Under the pieces are notes generated by a model. It was not told the origin of the DNA and made no database searches. It saw only the letters and a list, made by a program, of their open reading frames with translations. Positions 48,255 to 56,830 of a stretch of DNA of 64,000 nucleotides are shown here, piece by piece (the first letter of the stretch is position 1; every line of letters begins with the position of its first letter). Both the position numbers and the translations under genes were made by a program. This stretch comes from Massilia rubra (lineage in GTDB: Bacteria > Pseudomonadota > Gammaproteobacteria > Burkholderiales > Burkholderiaceae_D), in NCBI RefSeq assembly GCF_011682065.1, contig NZ_VUYU01000015.1:62001-126000 (forward strand). The letters run 5' to 3'.

Positions 48255-48293
48255 ATCTAAAGGCGACACCAAGGGTTTTCAAGGCCTTGAAAA
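48255..48293 (-). promoter_or_regulatory. Candidate sigma-32 promoter with palindromic -35 region
   Basis: Minus-strand CTTGAAA (48277-48283), 14-bp spacer, then CTTTAGAT, a weak match to a heat-shock -10. The -35 lies in a perfect 18-bp palindrome TTTTCAAGGCCTTGAAAA (48276-48293), which carries CTTGAAA on both strands. Confidence 0.5.
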
Positions 48294-48369
48294 AGTCGAT
48301 TTTTTGCCCAATGCACCGAAAAATATTTTGAAAAAATTGGCTGGAGCAAAGACAATTCAGCGACAGATC

Positions 48370-48535
48370 GATGCCGTGAAGCGGCGCAGGCGCGGTCGGC
48401 GAGCGGCGGGCGCAAGCTGCACTTGGCGAACGGCGGGAGGTGATCGACAAGTTGCGGGCGACAAGCGACAGGCGCAAGCTGCAATCGGCGAACGGCGAAC
48501 GGCGAACGGCGGAAGGTGATCGACAAGTGCGGACG
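48370..48535. repeat. Degenerate GC-rich repeats
   Basis: Two copies of a roughly 30-bp unit (GGCGAACGGCGG-AGGTGATCGACAAGT) about 75 bp apart, interspersed with GGCGCAAGCTGCA copies and three tandem CGGCGAA heptamers. It occupies most of the 425-bp gap between hsp20 and the next gene; no ORF there looks real. Confidence 0.6.
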
Positions 48536-48613
48536 GCGCCCACACTTATCGCTGCGGCAAGCGCAAGCAACTGGCCGATGCGCTCGTCGCCGCCAGCCAG
48601 CGCGCCGGCAACA

Positions 48614-49252
48614 TCATTCGAAGGCGCAATCATCACCCAGCTTATCGGTCTCGCGGCGGCAAGCTCCGCGCCGCCGCTCCTCGTGCTGCCGCGCCGTCTG
48701 CGCGTTGACGTGTTCCACAAGCACCATCGCGCTGCGCAAGGCATCGGACATGCAACGCGCGGCGGCGGCCATGCTGTCGGCGGGTGTCGTTGGCTGCGGC
48801 TGCGGCTGCGGCTGGCGGGCGGCGCGCTCGATGCGGCTGCGCAAGACCGACGCGCGCACCCAGCCTGCGTCCCCCGGGCGTCGAATCACCAGTTCGCGCC
48901 ACGCGTTGCGCCCCTCGCCCGCGATGGCAAGCGTCATGCCACGCGGCGACACGCTGCGCCCTTGATACATGATGGCGTCGCCGACGACGCTGGCATACTC
49001 GGTGCGCCCGTCCACGGTCATGCGGATATGGGTCCCGTCCGGCAACAGCAGGCATTTCCACTGATAACCGTTCGCTTCACCGCCTGCAGCGCGCAAGGTG
49101 TCGGCGGCCAGCCAGGCATCGATGGCCATGCCCAGGGCGTCATCGATCGACAACTGGTCGCCGCGTGCATGCAAGTGGGCAACCAAACGCGCCAGTGTTG
49201 TACCTATTACCGGCGAGCCTCCTGCGGCAAAGTGTCTCGTTTGGGTGTCCAT
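48614..49252 (-). CDS. Hypothetical protein, possible DNA-associated RAMA/DUF4357-like domain
   Basis: 212 residues from ATG 49252 (MDTQTRHFAAGGSPV). The N-terminal 50 residues are helical (TLARLVAHLHARGDQLSIDDALGMAIDAWLAAD). The middle, WKCLLLPDGTHIRMTVDGRTEYASVVGDAIMYQGRSVSPRGMTLAIAGEGRNAWRELVIRRPGDAGWVRASVLR, has the G-x-SPS...NAW...LR layout of RAMA/DUF4357-like domains tied to restriction-modification proteins. After a (QP)n linker comes a helical, basic C-terminus. No ribosome site is visible, and the start lies in a large inverted repeat. Domain call is by eye. Confidence 0.5.
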   Translation of the reverse strand: MDTQTRHFAAGGSPVIGTTLARLVAHLHARGDQLSIDDALGMAIDAWLAADTLRAAGGEANGYQWKCLLLPDGTHIRMTVDGRTEYASVVGDAIMYQGRSVSPRGMTLAIAGEGRNAWRELVIRRPGDAGWVRASVLRSRIERAARQPQPQPQPTTPADSMAAAARCMSDALRSAMVLVEHVNAQTARQHEERRRGACRRETDKLGDDCAFE

Positions 49253-49380
49253 TTTTGTCTCGTTTTGTCTCATTCTGTCTCATTTGGACAGCGGTCCCGC
49301 GTCTTCGTTCAAACGAGACAAAATGAGACAAAATAAGACAAAACGAGACAGCGAAACAAGACACTTTGCCGCAGTAGGCT
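49216..49380. repeat. 165-bp inverted duplication with 10-bp GAGACAAAAT repeats
   Basis: Two arms of about 73 bp around an 18-nt loop. The outer parts match at about 25 of 28 positions (GCGGCAAAGTGTCT and its complement). The inner parts are phased 10-bp units GAGACAAAAT/C, three or four per arm. The left arm contains the start of the hypothetical gene. The right arm and beyond, read on the plus strand, encode a decayed copy of the same N-terminus (RDSETRHFAAVGWP). The rest of the gap to 49663 holds the likely promoter of the M61 gene; no other gene seen. Confidence 0.85.
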
Positions 49381-49663
49381 GGCCAGCAACACACACAACT
49401 CTCCCCGGTGTGCGTCATGACTTGCTGTTCACAGCTTGTCTGCGCAGCGGGGCTCTTGCAACGGATACACAATGCCGGCTTTCCAGCGCCCCGGGAAAGC
49501 CTCGGGCCCTTCACCGCTTTCGCGGCCGGGGCCGCAGGCGCCGGAACACGATTCCTTTCCAGGCAGACGCGCCAGGCCCGGGGTACGCAAGGCTTTTCGG
49601 TAGAATCGTGTTCCCCTGCGAATACCCGCAGACCTTGCTGATCTTTACCGTATTGACAATCCC

Positions 49664-51586
49664 ATGCCCCTTCCGCTTCGCCGTCGCCCTCTTCCGTCCG
49701 CCTGCTCGTCCCTCTGCTCCCTGGCCCTGCTCGCCACGCTGGCCCTGCCCGCCCGCGCCGACGTACCCGCGCCGCGCGACCTGCCCTACCCCGGCACCAT
49801 CGTGCTCAAGGTTGACGCCACCAACGTAGGACAGCAGATTTTCCGCGTCCGCGCCACCATCCCGGCCGCGCCAGGCCCGCTGACCCTGCTCTATCCGCAG
49901 TGGGTGCCTGGCAACCACGGCCCCAGCGGACCGCTGAACCAGCTGGCCGGCCTGCGCCTGTCGGCCGGCGGCAAGGCGCTGGCGTGGACGCGCGATCCGG
50001 TCCACGTGCATGCCTTCCACGTCACTGTGCCCGAGGGCGCCACCGCGGTCGAGGCCGAATACCAGTTCCTCTCCCCAGTCGAGCCCGCCCAGGGCCGCAT
50101 CACGATGACCAGCGAAATTGTCGGCGTGCAATGGCAAGCGATGACCCTGTATCCGGCCGGCTACTTCAGCCGCCGCATCCCGGTCCAGGCCTCGCTCACC
50201 CTGCCCGATGGCTGGCAGTACGGCACCGCGCTGGAAACGGCCGCGCGCCAGGGCAACGACATCCGCTTCAAGCCGCTCGACCTGGAAACGCTGATCGATT
50301 CGCCCGTGTTCGCGGGCCGCCACTTCCGCCGCATCGACCTCGATCCCGGCGCCAAGGTGCCGGTGCACCTGAACATGGTGGCCGACAATCCGGAGAGCCT
50401 GGAAGCGAAGCCGGAACAGATCGCCCTGCACCGCGCGCTGGTGCAGCAGGCCGGCAAGCTGTTCGCCTCGCATCATTACAAGCATTACGATTTCCTGTTT
50501 TCGCTGTCGGACGAATTCGGCGGCATCGGGCGCGAACATCACCAGTCGAGCGAGAACGGCGTCAAGCCCGGTTACTTCACCGACTGGGCCAAGACCGAAC
50601 TCGGGCGCGACCTGCTACCGCACGAATACACGCACTCGTGGAACGGCAAGTTCCGCCGCCCGGCCGACCAGGATGTGCCGAACTTCAACGTGCCGTTGCA
50701 GAACAGCCTGCTGTGGGTGTACGAAGGCCAGACCCAGTACTGGGGCAATGTGCTGGCGGCGCGTTCGGGACTGGTGTCGGCCGGCGGCATCCGCGACGCC
50801 ATCGCCGCCTATGCCGCGCGCTACGACCACGTGCAGGGCCGCTCCTGGCGTGCCTTGCAGGACACGGTCAACGATCCGATCGTGCAAGCCCGCCGCGCGC
50901 TGGGCTGGAGCAACTGGCAGCGCAGCGAAGATTATTATGTCGAAGGCATGCTGATCTGGCTGGACGTCGATACCCGCATCCGCGAACTGTCCGGCGAGAA
51001 GCGTTCGCTCGATGATTTTGCGCGCACCTTTTATGGCGTCGACAATGGCAGCATCGGCCCGGTCTACTACCAGTTCGACGACGTGGTGCGCACCCTGGCA
51101 TCGGTGCAGGCGTTCGACTGGGCGCCTTTCCTGCGTGCCAAGCTGGACGGCAATGCTCCCGGCGCACCGCTCGACGGCCTGGCGCGCGCCGGCTGGAAGC
51201 TGGTCTACACGGACACGCCGACCGAGGTGATCAAAAGCCAGGAAGAGCGCAACAAGATGAGCGACTTCAGTTATTCGCTTGGTTTTTCCGTCAAGAACGA
51301 TGGCGCGATCGAGGCGATCGAATGGGATGGCATTGGCTTTCGCGCCGGCTTGTCTGGCAACAGCAGCATCGTGGCCGTCAACAACCGCGCCTACAAACCC
51401 GAGGTGCTGAAAGCGGCCGTGAAGGCGGCGCGCGACGGCAAGGCGCCGATCGAACTGCTGGTGCGCAAAGGCGGCAATTTCCGCACGGTGGCGCTCGATT
51501 ACCATGGCGGCTTGCGCTATCCGCGCCTGGAACGCATTCCCGGCAGCAAGGACCGGCTCGACGCGATCCTGCAGCCGCGCCGCTGA
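49664..51586 (+). CDS. Exported M61-family metallopeptidase (glycyl aminopeptidase-like)
   Basis: 640 residues with signal peptide (ACSSLCSLALLATLALPARA). The N-terminal beta domain ends near residue 250. The gluzincin active site is LLPHEYTHSWNGKFRRP near residue 318 (HExxH), with the third ligand Glu in LLWVYEGQTQYWG about 30 residues on. The C-terminal PDZ region is SLGFSVKNDGAIEAIEWDGIGFRAGLSGNSSIVAVNNRAY. A complete, typical M61 protein acting in the periplasm or outside. Monocistronic by appearance. Confidence 0.9.
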   Translation: MPLPLRRRPLPSACSSLCSLALLATLALPARADVPAPRDLPYPGTIVLKVDATNVGQQIFRVRATIPAAPGPLTLLYPQWVPGNHGPSGPLNQLAGLRLSAGGKALAWTRDPVHVHAFHVTVPEGATAVEAEYQFLSPVEPAQGRITMTSEIVGVQWQAMTLYPAGYFSRRIPVQASLTLPDGWQYGTALETAARQGNDIRFKPLDLETLIDSPVFAGRHFRRIDLDPGAKVPVHLNMVADNPESLEAKPEQIALHRALVQQAGKLFASHHYKHYDFLFSLSDEFGGIGREHHQSSENGVKPGYFTDWAKTELGRDLLPHEYTHSWNGKFRRPADQDVPNFNVPLQNSLLWVYEGQTQYWGNVLAARSGLVSAGGIRDAIAAYAARYDHVQGRSWRALQDTVNDPIVQARRALGWSNWQRSEDYYVEGMLIWLDVDTRIRELSGEKRSLDDFARTFYGVDNGSIGPVYYQFDDVVRTLASVQAFDWAPFLRAKLDGNAPGAPLDGLARAGWKLVYTDTPTEVIKSQEERNKMSDFSYSLGFSVKNDGAIEAIEWDGIGFRAGLSGNSSIVAVNNRAYKPEVLKAAVKAARDGKAPIELLVRKGGNFRTVALDYHGGLRYPRLERIPGSKDRLDAILQPRR

Positions 51587-51691
51587 GCAAGGCCCGTCGC
51601 CGGCGCCTGAGGCCAACGCCGGATGCCGGCGGCGCGTGACGATCCGCGGCGGCGCACTACCGGTTCACGCCGATGGTGCTATGCTGCGTTT

Positions 51692-52042
51692 ATGACTACC
51701 GATACCGACATCCAACTGAGCGGCCCGTTCAAGGCCAGCGACAGCAGCAGCCGTTCCCACGACGTCAAGGCGATCCGCATTTTCGACGAGGGTTACGGGA
51801 TTATTGACGTGTACGTGGACTTCGCCGCACCGATCGAGGGTGGGCTGTACAAGGACAAAGTCCTCGTCGGCAACATCATCGATCGCCTGCGCGCGCTGGG
51901 CTACGTAGGGCCGAATTTTTCGCACAGCGACCCTGGCCTGCAAGACCGCAAGCTGATCGTGCTCGAAGCGCCCGAGGAATTCAGCGCCTTCGCCAAGCTC
52001 AAGGGCTGGAAGAACCTGGCCGAAGAATTCGACGACGAATAA
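51692..52042 (+). CDS. Conserved hypothetical protein
   Basis: 116 residues, opening MTTDTDIQLSGPFKASDSSSRSHDVKAIRIFDEGYGIIDVYVDF. It then has a short alpha/beta stretch (YKDKVLVGNIIDRLRALGYVGPNFSHSDPGLQDRKLIVLEAPEEF) and an acidic C-terminus. No signal peptide or membrane segment. I do not recognise a named family. Codon use fits the neighbours, so I take it as real. Separate from the M61 gene by 105 bp. Confidence 0.65.
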   Translation: MTTDTDIQLSGPFKASDSSSRSHDVKAIRIFDEGYGIIDVYVDFAAPIEGGLYKDKVLVGNIIDRLRALGYVGPNFSHSDPGLQDRKLIVLEAPEEFSAFAKLKGWKNLAEEFDDE

Positions 52043-52133
52043 ACCGCGTCCTTCCTTTCATGCAGCAACGTTTTACTGCCGCTTTTTAACAGCGGCAGCC
52101 TGCCTTCTCGTATCGCCTCCTCGTACCGCCTCC

Positions 52134-52895
52134 TCAAGCGCTCACATAGCGCGCGCTCCACGCCGCAATCATGCCGGCCACCCACACCGCATCTTCCCTG
52201 CGCGTGAGCAAATGATCCGCATCATCGAGCGACACAAAACTCTTCGGATGCTTGGCCGCCTGGAAAATATGCAGCGCATTATCGATCCCCACGGTGCGGT
52301 CGTGCGGCGAGTGCATGACCATCAAGGGACGCTTGAGCGCGGCCGTGCTGACGTTCAGGTTCTGCTCGGCGGCATCGAGCAAAAACTGGCGCTTGATGGT
52401 GAACGGCCGCCCGGCCAGTTGCACCAGCGCCTCGCCCTCGGCTTCGATCACGCCGAGCTGCTCGCCGAACAGGTTGTTGACATGCGATGGATCGCTCGGC
52501 GCGCCCACGGTCACGACCGCGCGCACCTCGTCAATGCCGGCGGCGGCGGCCAGCACGGCGGCCCCGCCCAGGCTGTGTCCGATCAGGATCTCGGGCGCCT
52601 TCAGCGAGGTGCGCATGAAGGCGGCGGCGGCCACCAGGTCCTGCACATTCGATGAAAAATTGGTGTTCGCAAAATCGCCTTCGCTCGCGCCCAGCCCCGT
52701 AAAATCGAAGCGCAGCACGGCGATGCCATGCTCGGTCAGGGCCTGGGCGATGCGGCTGGCGGCGAACACGTCTTTGCCACAGGTAAAACAATGGGCAAAC
52801 AGCGCATACGCGCGCGCCGGCCCGTCGGGGGCATCGAGACGGGCCGCCAGCTTGTGGCCATCGGCGCCGGGAAACTCTTGTTTTTCGCTGTGCAT
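52134..52895 (-). CDS. Alpha/beta hydrolase (the hydrolase half of OsmC-fused homologues)
   Basis: 253 residues: [58 protein letters not shown], nucleophile elbow [16 protein letters not shown], Asp in [16 protein letters not shown] and His in [10 protein letters not shown]. Many relatives with this exact HCFTC...GLGASEGDF pattern are the N-terminal half of a bifunctional hydrolase/OsmC protein; here the OsmC peroxidase half is absent and no OsmC gene follows. Substrate unknown. Confidence 0.85.
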   Translation of the reverse strand: MHSEKQEFPGADGHKLAARLDAPDGPARAYALFAHCFTCGKDVFAASRIAQALTEHGIAVLRFDFTGLGASEGDFANTNFSSNVQDLVAAAAFMRTSLKAPEILIGHSLGGAAVLAAAAGIDEVRAVVTVGAPSDPSHVNNLFGEQLGVIEAEGEALVQLAGRPFTIKRQFLLDAAEQNLNVSTAALKRPLMVMHSPHDRTVGIDNALHIFQAAKHPKSFVSLDDADHLLTRREDAVWVAGMIAAWSARYVSA

Positions 52896-52985
52896 CCCTG
52901 CTCCTGGTGAATAATGAATCCGAACATCTTAACCTGGGATGGACGCCGTTGCCGGACGCCACTACCGGGAGCCGCTGCCGATTCC

Positions 52986-54449
52986 CTAACCAAACAAGCC
53001 GTGCAAAAACCAGCGCGGCGCGCTATCGCCATCGGCCCCGGCGATGCGTTCGCGATAGACCCAGTAATGGGCATGGTCCTGTCCCTGTGCGATGAAGTAA
53101 TCGCGGGTTTGCGACTGGCTCCACCAGCCGGCCTCGATCCGCTCGGGGGTGGACGCCATGCGCAGCGGCGAGCCGTAAAACGGCCGGTGATCGCGCATCA
53201 GCAGCGCCACCGGCTTGGCCAGCAGCCAGGCCGGGCGCGGCAAGCTGAGCACGTCCGGCGGCAACTGCATCTGCGCCTGCTGCACCGGCACCCAGCGGTT
53301 GGCCAGCTCGGGCCGGTAATCGGCGCGCGGGGCCGCCTGCAGCACATTGTCGGGACCGAGGCGCGCCACCAGCAGTTCGAGCATGCGCCACTGGTCTTGC
53401 TCGTTGCCGCCGGGCTCGGGAAACAGCGACTCGCTCGGCATGGCCATGGCCTGCACCTCGGGCGCTTCGAGCACCAGGCCGATCACGTGCGCCTCCAGCG
53501 TCAGGCTGCCTAGGCGCTCGCGCAGCAGGCGCACCAGATGCTCGTCGCGCCAGGTGGGCTCGGCCAGGATGATGTCGAGCACGGTGGGCGCGCGCGCCAC
53601 CCGCCCGCGCTCGTGTTCGAGCAGCAGCACGATGCGCCCCACCGCCAGCTGGTGCGCACACAGCCAGCCCGTCATTTGCAGCAGCAGGCTGTGGGCGCCG
53701 GCCAGCAGGGCGTCGGCCTGTTCGACCCGGTCGAACAATTCCAGCCGGGCCTGGAAAGTGGTGGGCGCGGCGATCCAGTCGAACAGCTCGGCCGTCATGC
53801 CGTAGGCCGCGTCGAGCACGGCCAGCAAGGCGCCGCCGCAGCGGCGCTGCAAGCCCGGACGCGGCAGCCGCCGCAACTGGCCCAGCGACACGCAGCCAAT
53901 GCCGTCGAGCCAGGTGGCAAACGGACGCGCCGGCAGCGGCAAGGCGGCCGGCAGGCGGTCGAGGCGGCGCTTGAGCGACGCCATGCCGAGCGCGTGCCCG
54001 GCCCCGCCGCGCGCCAGCAGCCAAGCGCCACGCGCGGTCGGCGCGCAGCTCAGCTGAGCCACGAAGCCGAGCGCGCGCAGGCTGGCGCGAATGCGCCGGC
54101 ACAGTGCGCGCACCCCGCCGAACAGGCGCAGGCTGGCGCCCACGTCCATCAGCAAGGTCGCTTCTTCGGCCAGGGTGACCTGCGGCGTGTACTGCAACAG
54201 CGCCATGGCCACCGCCTGCAGGGCGGCGGCCTCGCGCGCCGGCGCGCGCTCGTGCAGGCGCGCGGCGGGCAGCAGCATCAGCACGCCGCCGCGGCGCATG
54301 CCCGCGCGCACCCCGCCCGCCAGCGCCAGCGCCGACGCGGCCAGCACGCGCTCGCTCTCGAGTACGACGCTGGCGGCCTCAGCCGACCAGTGCGGGCTGA
54401 ACACGTCGAGCGCTAGCCGGGGCAAGTAGAGGCCGATCCAGAGTCGCAT
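52986..54449 (-). CDS. imuB: ImuB, catalytically inactive Y-family polymerase homologue of the SOS mutasome
   Basis: 487 residues. It starts MRLWIGLYLPRLALDVF and keeps the Y-family scaffold (TPQVTLAEEATLLMDVGASLRLFGGV, LARGGAGHALGMAS... GIGCVSLGQLRRLPRPGLQRRCG) but lacks the paired acidic residues of active Pol IV/V, as known for ImuB. The C-terminal end, HAHYWVYRERIAGADG... RWFLHGLFG, is the conserved tail. ImuB bridges DnaE2, ImuA and the beta clamp. Its 5' end overlaps imuA by 71 bp, so translation is coupled. Confidence 0.93.
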   Translation of the reverse strand: MRLWIGLYLPRLALDVFSPHWSAEAASVVLESERVLAASALALAGGVRAGMRRGGVLMLLPAARLHERAPAREAAALQAVAMALLQYTPQVTLAEEATLLMDVGASLRLFGGVRALCRRIRASLRALGFVAQLSCAPTARGAWLLARGGAGHALGMASLKRRLDRLPAALPLPARPFATWLDGIGCVSLGQLRRLPRPGLQRRCGGALLAVLDAAYGMTAELFDWIAAPTTFQARLELFDRVEQADALLAGAHSLLLQMTGWLCAHQLAVGRIVLLLEHERGRVARAPTVLDIILAEPTWRDEHLVRLLRERLGSLTLEAHVIGLVLEAPEVQAMAMPSESLFPEPGGNEQDQWRMLELLVARLGPDNVLQAAPRADYRPELANRWVPVQQAQMQLPPDVLSLPRPAWLLAKPVALLMRDHRPFYGSPLRMASTPERIEAGWWSQSQTRDYFIAQGQDHAHYWVYRERIAGADGDSAPRWFLHGLFG

Positions 54450-55086
54450 GGCGTTGAAGTAAACAAGGAGTCAGGGGAAGAAACAGGGGCGCGTCGCGCT
54501 GCGGCCCCCGGCGTTTGACGAAACCGATATCGAGCCCGCCGAGGGCCGGACGCAAGCTCAGGCGCAGCGGCGCGGGCGAGGCATCCTGGGCCGCCGCGAG
54601 CGGGCGCAGCAGGAAGAACAGGGCTTCGCCGCCCTGGGCCGCCAGATGCAGGCGGCGCAGGGACTCGGGCCGTGCATGGCTGGCCCAGAACAGCAGCGCG
54701 CCACAACTACCGCTGCGCAACACCTGTTCGGCCGCCCACAAGGCATCGGCATTGCGCGCGCTGCGCACCCAGATCAGCTGGGAGGGAGACAAGCCGAGCG
54801 CGGCCAACGCCAGCGCCTGCGGTGGATGGGGCGGCTGCAGCAGCACGATGCGGCGTTCGGCCACCTTGGCCAGGGCCGGGCGCAGCAGGCGCAATTCGCC
54901 GATGCCGCTTTGTTGCAGCAGCAACTCAACCAGGCAACCGCTGGGCCAGCCGCCGCCGGGCAACTGGGGCGAGAGCGTGGGATGGCCGCTGTCGACGCAG
55001 CGCGTACCCGCGTGGGCCAGCTGGGAAGCGCGCCACAAGGCGGGATGCAAAGTCTCGGGCGCGGCAAGGAAATCGGGGGAGTTCAT
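54379..55086 (-). CDS. imuA: ImuA, RecA-like SOS mutagenesis protein
   Basis: 235 residues starting MNSPDFLAAPETLHPALWRASQLA. RecA/SulA-like core: LPGGGWPSGCLVELLLQQSGIGELRLLRPAL, RIVLLQPPHPPQALALAALGL, LIWVRSARNADALWAAEQVLRSGSCGALLFW, and a basic C-terminus. It is required with ImuB and DnaE2 for damage-induced mutagenesis in other bacteria. A LexA box ends 16 bp before the ATG, and no ribosome site is visible. First gene of the imuA-imuB unit. Confidence 0.9.
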   Translation of the reverse strand: MNSPDFLAAPETLHPALWRASQLAHAGTRCVDSGHPTLSPQLPGGGWPSGCLVELLLQQSGIGELRLLRPALAKVAERRIVLLQPPHPPQALALAALGLSPSQLIWVRSARNADALWAAEQVLRSGSCGALLFWASHARPESLRRLHLAAQGGEALFFLLRPLAAAQDASPAPLRLSLRPALGGLDIGFVKRRGPQRDAPLFLPLTPCLLQRHATLDRPLLAPASARRVQPALVG

Positions 55087-55102
55087 GGTGGGGCCAACAA
55101 AG

Positions 55103-55122
55103 TACTGTATGTTTATACAGTA
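55103..55122. promoter_or_regulatory. LexA (SOS) box of imuA-imuB
   Basis: TACTGT-N8-ACAGTA, identical in its 12 defined positions to the box in front of dnaE2; the symmetry extends one further base each side (G...C). Confidence 0.9.
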
Positions 55123-55164
55123 CTCGCTGGCTGCCAATTTGGCAAGGCCTATCGTGCGCCGACC

Positions 55165-55198
55165 ACCGGGGTCAGACCTCTGATTAGAAATTTTTCCA
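55165..55198. repeat. Dispersed GGGGTCAGACC repeat copy
   Basis: ACCGGGGTCAGACCTCTGATTAG followed by an A/T-rich end. It matches the copy at 30858-30889 in core and flank, with the core inverted. Confidence 0.75.
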
Positions 55199-55206
55199 GT
55201 CAAGCA

Positions 55207-55629
55207 TCATCTCTGCAGCAGCCACACCCGCAGGGCGCCGGGCAAGGCCATCAGGGCCATGCCTAATACAACAAAAGTACTTAAGCCAATGACAAATCCT
55301 GACTGATCAGGCACGATTTCCTTATTAGAAAAATTGTACAAGCCGTAATCGATTGCCATAAACAGGATGAACAACAGCAAGAAGCCCAAAGACAGCCACA
55401 ACCAGTCGGTCCAGCTATCGATACCCAGCTCGACGGCGCCTTTTCCAATCCAGTAATACAGCGCTATCGGCACCGTCAGGGCGCAACAGAATACCGACGT
55501 CCCCACTATATGCTCGGGCTCGGGCAGGAACGTCAAAATCAAGGCAACAATCAGCCCGCAGAGCGTCACCAACCCGACGCCAGTGGCGAAAACATTTTTC
55601 TTGTCTAGATTTGCATACCAGTGGCGCAT
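55207..55629 (-). CDS. Four-helix membrane protein of unknown function
   Basis: 140 residues starting MRHWYANLDKKNVFATG. Four hydrophobic segments: VGLVTLCGLIVALILTFL, VFCCALTVPIALYYWI, WLWLSLGFLLLFILFMAI and GFVIGLSTFVVLGMALMALP. Base composition is more AT-rich than the neighbours and the gene ends next to a dispersed repeat, so it may be an acquired or fast-evolving gene. No family recognised. Confidence 0.7.
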   Translation of the reverse strand: MRHWYANLDKKNVFATGVGLVTLCGLIVALILTFLPEPEHIVGTSVFCCALTVPIALYYWIGKGAVELGIDSWTDWLWLSLGFLLLFILFMAIDYGLYNFSNKEIVPDQSGFVIGLSTFVVLGMALMALPGALRVWLLQR

Positions 55630-55687
55630 GGTCGGATTCCGGGAAGGGATGAACAAGCGCGCATCATTGCCCAGAAAGAAACGAACG

Positions 55688-56830
55688 TCAACGCCGGTGC
55701 TTGCTGAAAAAGTCGACCAGCATCTTGCTGGCATCCGGTCCCGCCGCCGAATTGAATGACAGGCGCGCGTCGCCCCCGCTCCAGGCATGTTGCAGCTGGG
55801 CGATCTGGGCCACCCGCAGGATCAGCTTGCGGCCCCGGTACACGTCATGCAGCTGGTACGGCAAGCCACTGCGTCCCCCGGCCTTCTGCGCCACTCGCAC
55901 CGGCGTGGCCGGCGGCAAGTCATTGACCAGCATCGCCTGGCGCCGCAAGTGCGCCTGGTTGACCGGACGCACCACGCGATCGTCCTCGCCCTGGATCAGG
56001 ATGGTCGGCATCGATGGAAACCCCGGATGCCGTTCGAGCACTTCGGCAATCGCGCTGTCGACCCGCGCACCGTTGCCATGTTGCATAACCCCAAGCGCCC
56101 CGACCGTGCTGTGCCCCGCTCCGTACAAGGGTCCCGAATGCAGCCCCAGCCCGGCGAACAGTTCAGGATGGTTAAGCGCGACGATATTGGCCATGCCCGC
56201 CCCGGCCGACATACCGCCGATAAACACCCGCGAGCGGTCGAGGCCGTAGGCGGCCAGCACCTGGCTGATCATGCCCACAATCACCGGCACATCGCCGCCG
56301 CCCTGCTGGGTGGCGCGGTCGTACCACTTCCAGCAACGATGTGGATGGGCGCTCAGCGATTGCTGCGGATACAGCACGGCATAGCCGGCCTTCTGCGCCG
56401 TCTGGTTCATGCGCGTGCCCTGGGCGAACTGGGTGGCGCTTTGCTCGCAACCGTGCAGCATGACGATCAGCGGCCAGCCCGAGGACGGCGCCGCGCCATC
56501 GGGCAGATACAGCCAGTAACTCATCTGTCGCAACATTGGCCCGGCCTGGCCGGCGTAGCGCGCGGTGAGCCATTTGCCAGGCGCCGGCGCATCCTTGGCC
56601 AAGCTGGCCGGTGCGGCGCGCGCTGCCGGCTTGGGTTTGGGTGCGGAAGCGGTTCGGGGTTTCGGCGCCGGCTTGGGCGTGGCCGTGGCCGCCGGTTTGG
56701 GCTTGGCGCGTACCTTGGGCGCCGGCTTGGGCGGCGCAAACAAGGCCGTGAGCAGGCGTGCCGCCGAACGTTGCTGCTTTTTGCCCACGCGCATCAAGCT
56801 GCGCAGCAAGGGGGCGCTCGACTTTACCAT
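55688..56830 (-). CDS. PHB-depolymerase-family esterase
   Basis: 380 residues. A basic start (MVKSSAPLLRSLMRVGKKQQRSAARLL) and an Ala/Pro/Lys-rich linker (KPAPKVRAKPKPAATATPKP) lead into the hydrolase: LIVMLHGCEQSATQFAQGTRMN, RVFIGGMSAGAGMANIVAL with the Ser nucleophile, an Asp in LIQGEDDRVV and a late His in LQHAWSGGD. The family hydrolyses polyhydroxybutyrate or feruloyl-type esters. There is no signal peptide, so the enzyme may be intracellular; the Lys/Pro linker resembles a phasin-like or granule-binding tail. ATG 56830 overlaps the upstream small ORF. Confidence 0.87.
   Translation of the reverse strand: MVKSSAPLLRSLMRVGKKQQRSAARLLTALFAPPKPAPKVRAKPKPAATATPKPAPKPRTASAPKPKPAARAAPASLAKDAPAPGKWLTARYAGQAGPMLRQMSYWLYLPDGAAPSSGWPLIVMLHGCEQSATQFAQGTRMNQTAQKAGYAVLYPQQSLSAHPHRCWKWYDRATQQGGGDVPVIVGMISQVLAAYGLDRSRVFIGGMSAGAGMANIVALNHPELFAGLGLHSGPLYGAGHSTVGALGVMQHGNGARVDSAIAEVLERHPGFPSMPTILIQGEDDRVVRPVNQAHLRRQAMLVNDLPPATPVRVAQKAGGRSGLPYQLHDVYRGRKLILRVAQIAQLQHAWSGGDARLSFNSAAGPDASKMLVDFFSKHRR

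Noticed and set aside
49216-49380. Replication or plasmid iteron origin
   Set aside because: The 10-bp units resemble iterons, but there is no replication initiator gene and the context is chromosomal; the inverted gene duplication explains the structure better.
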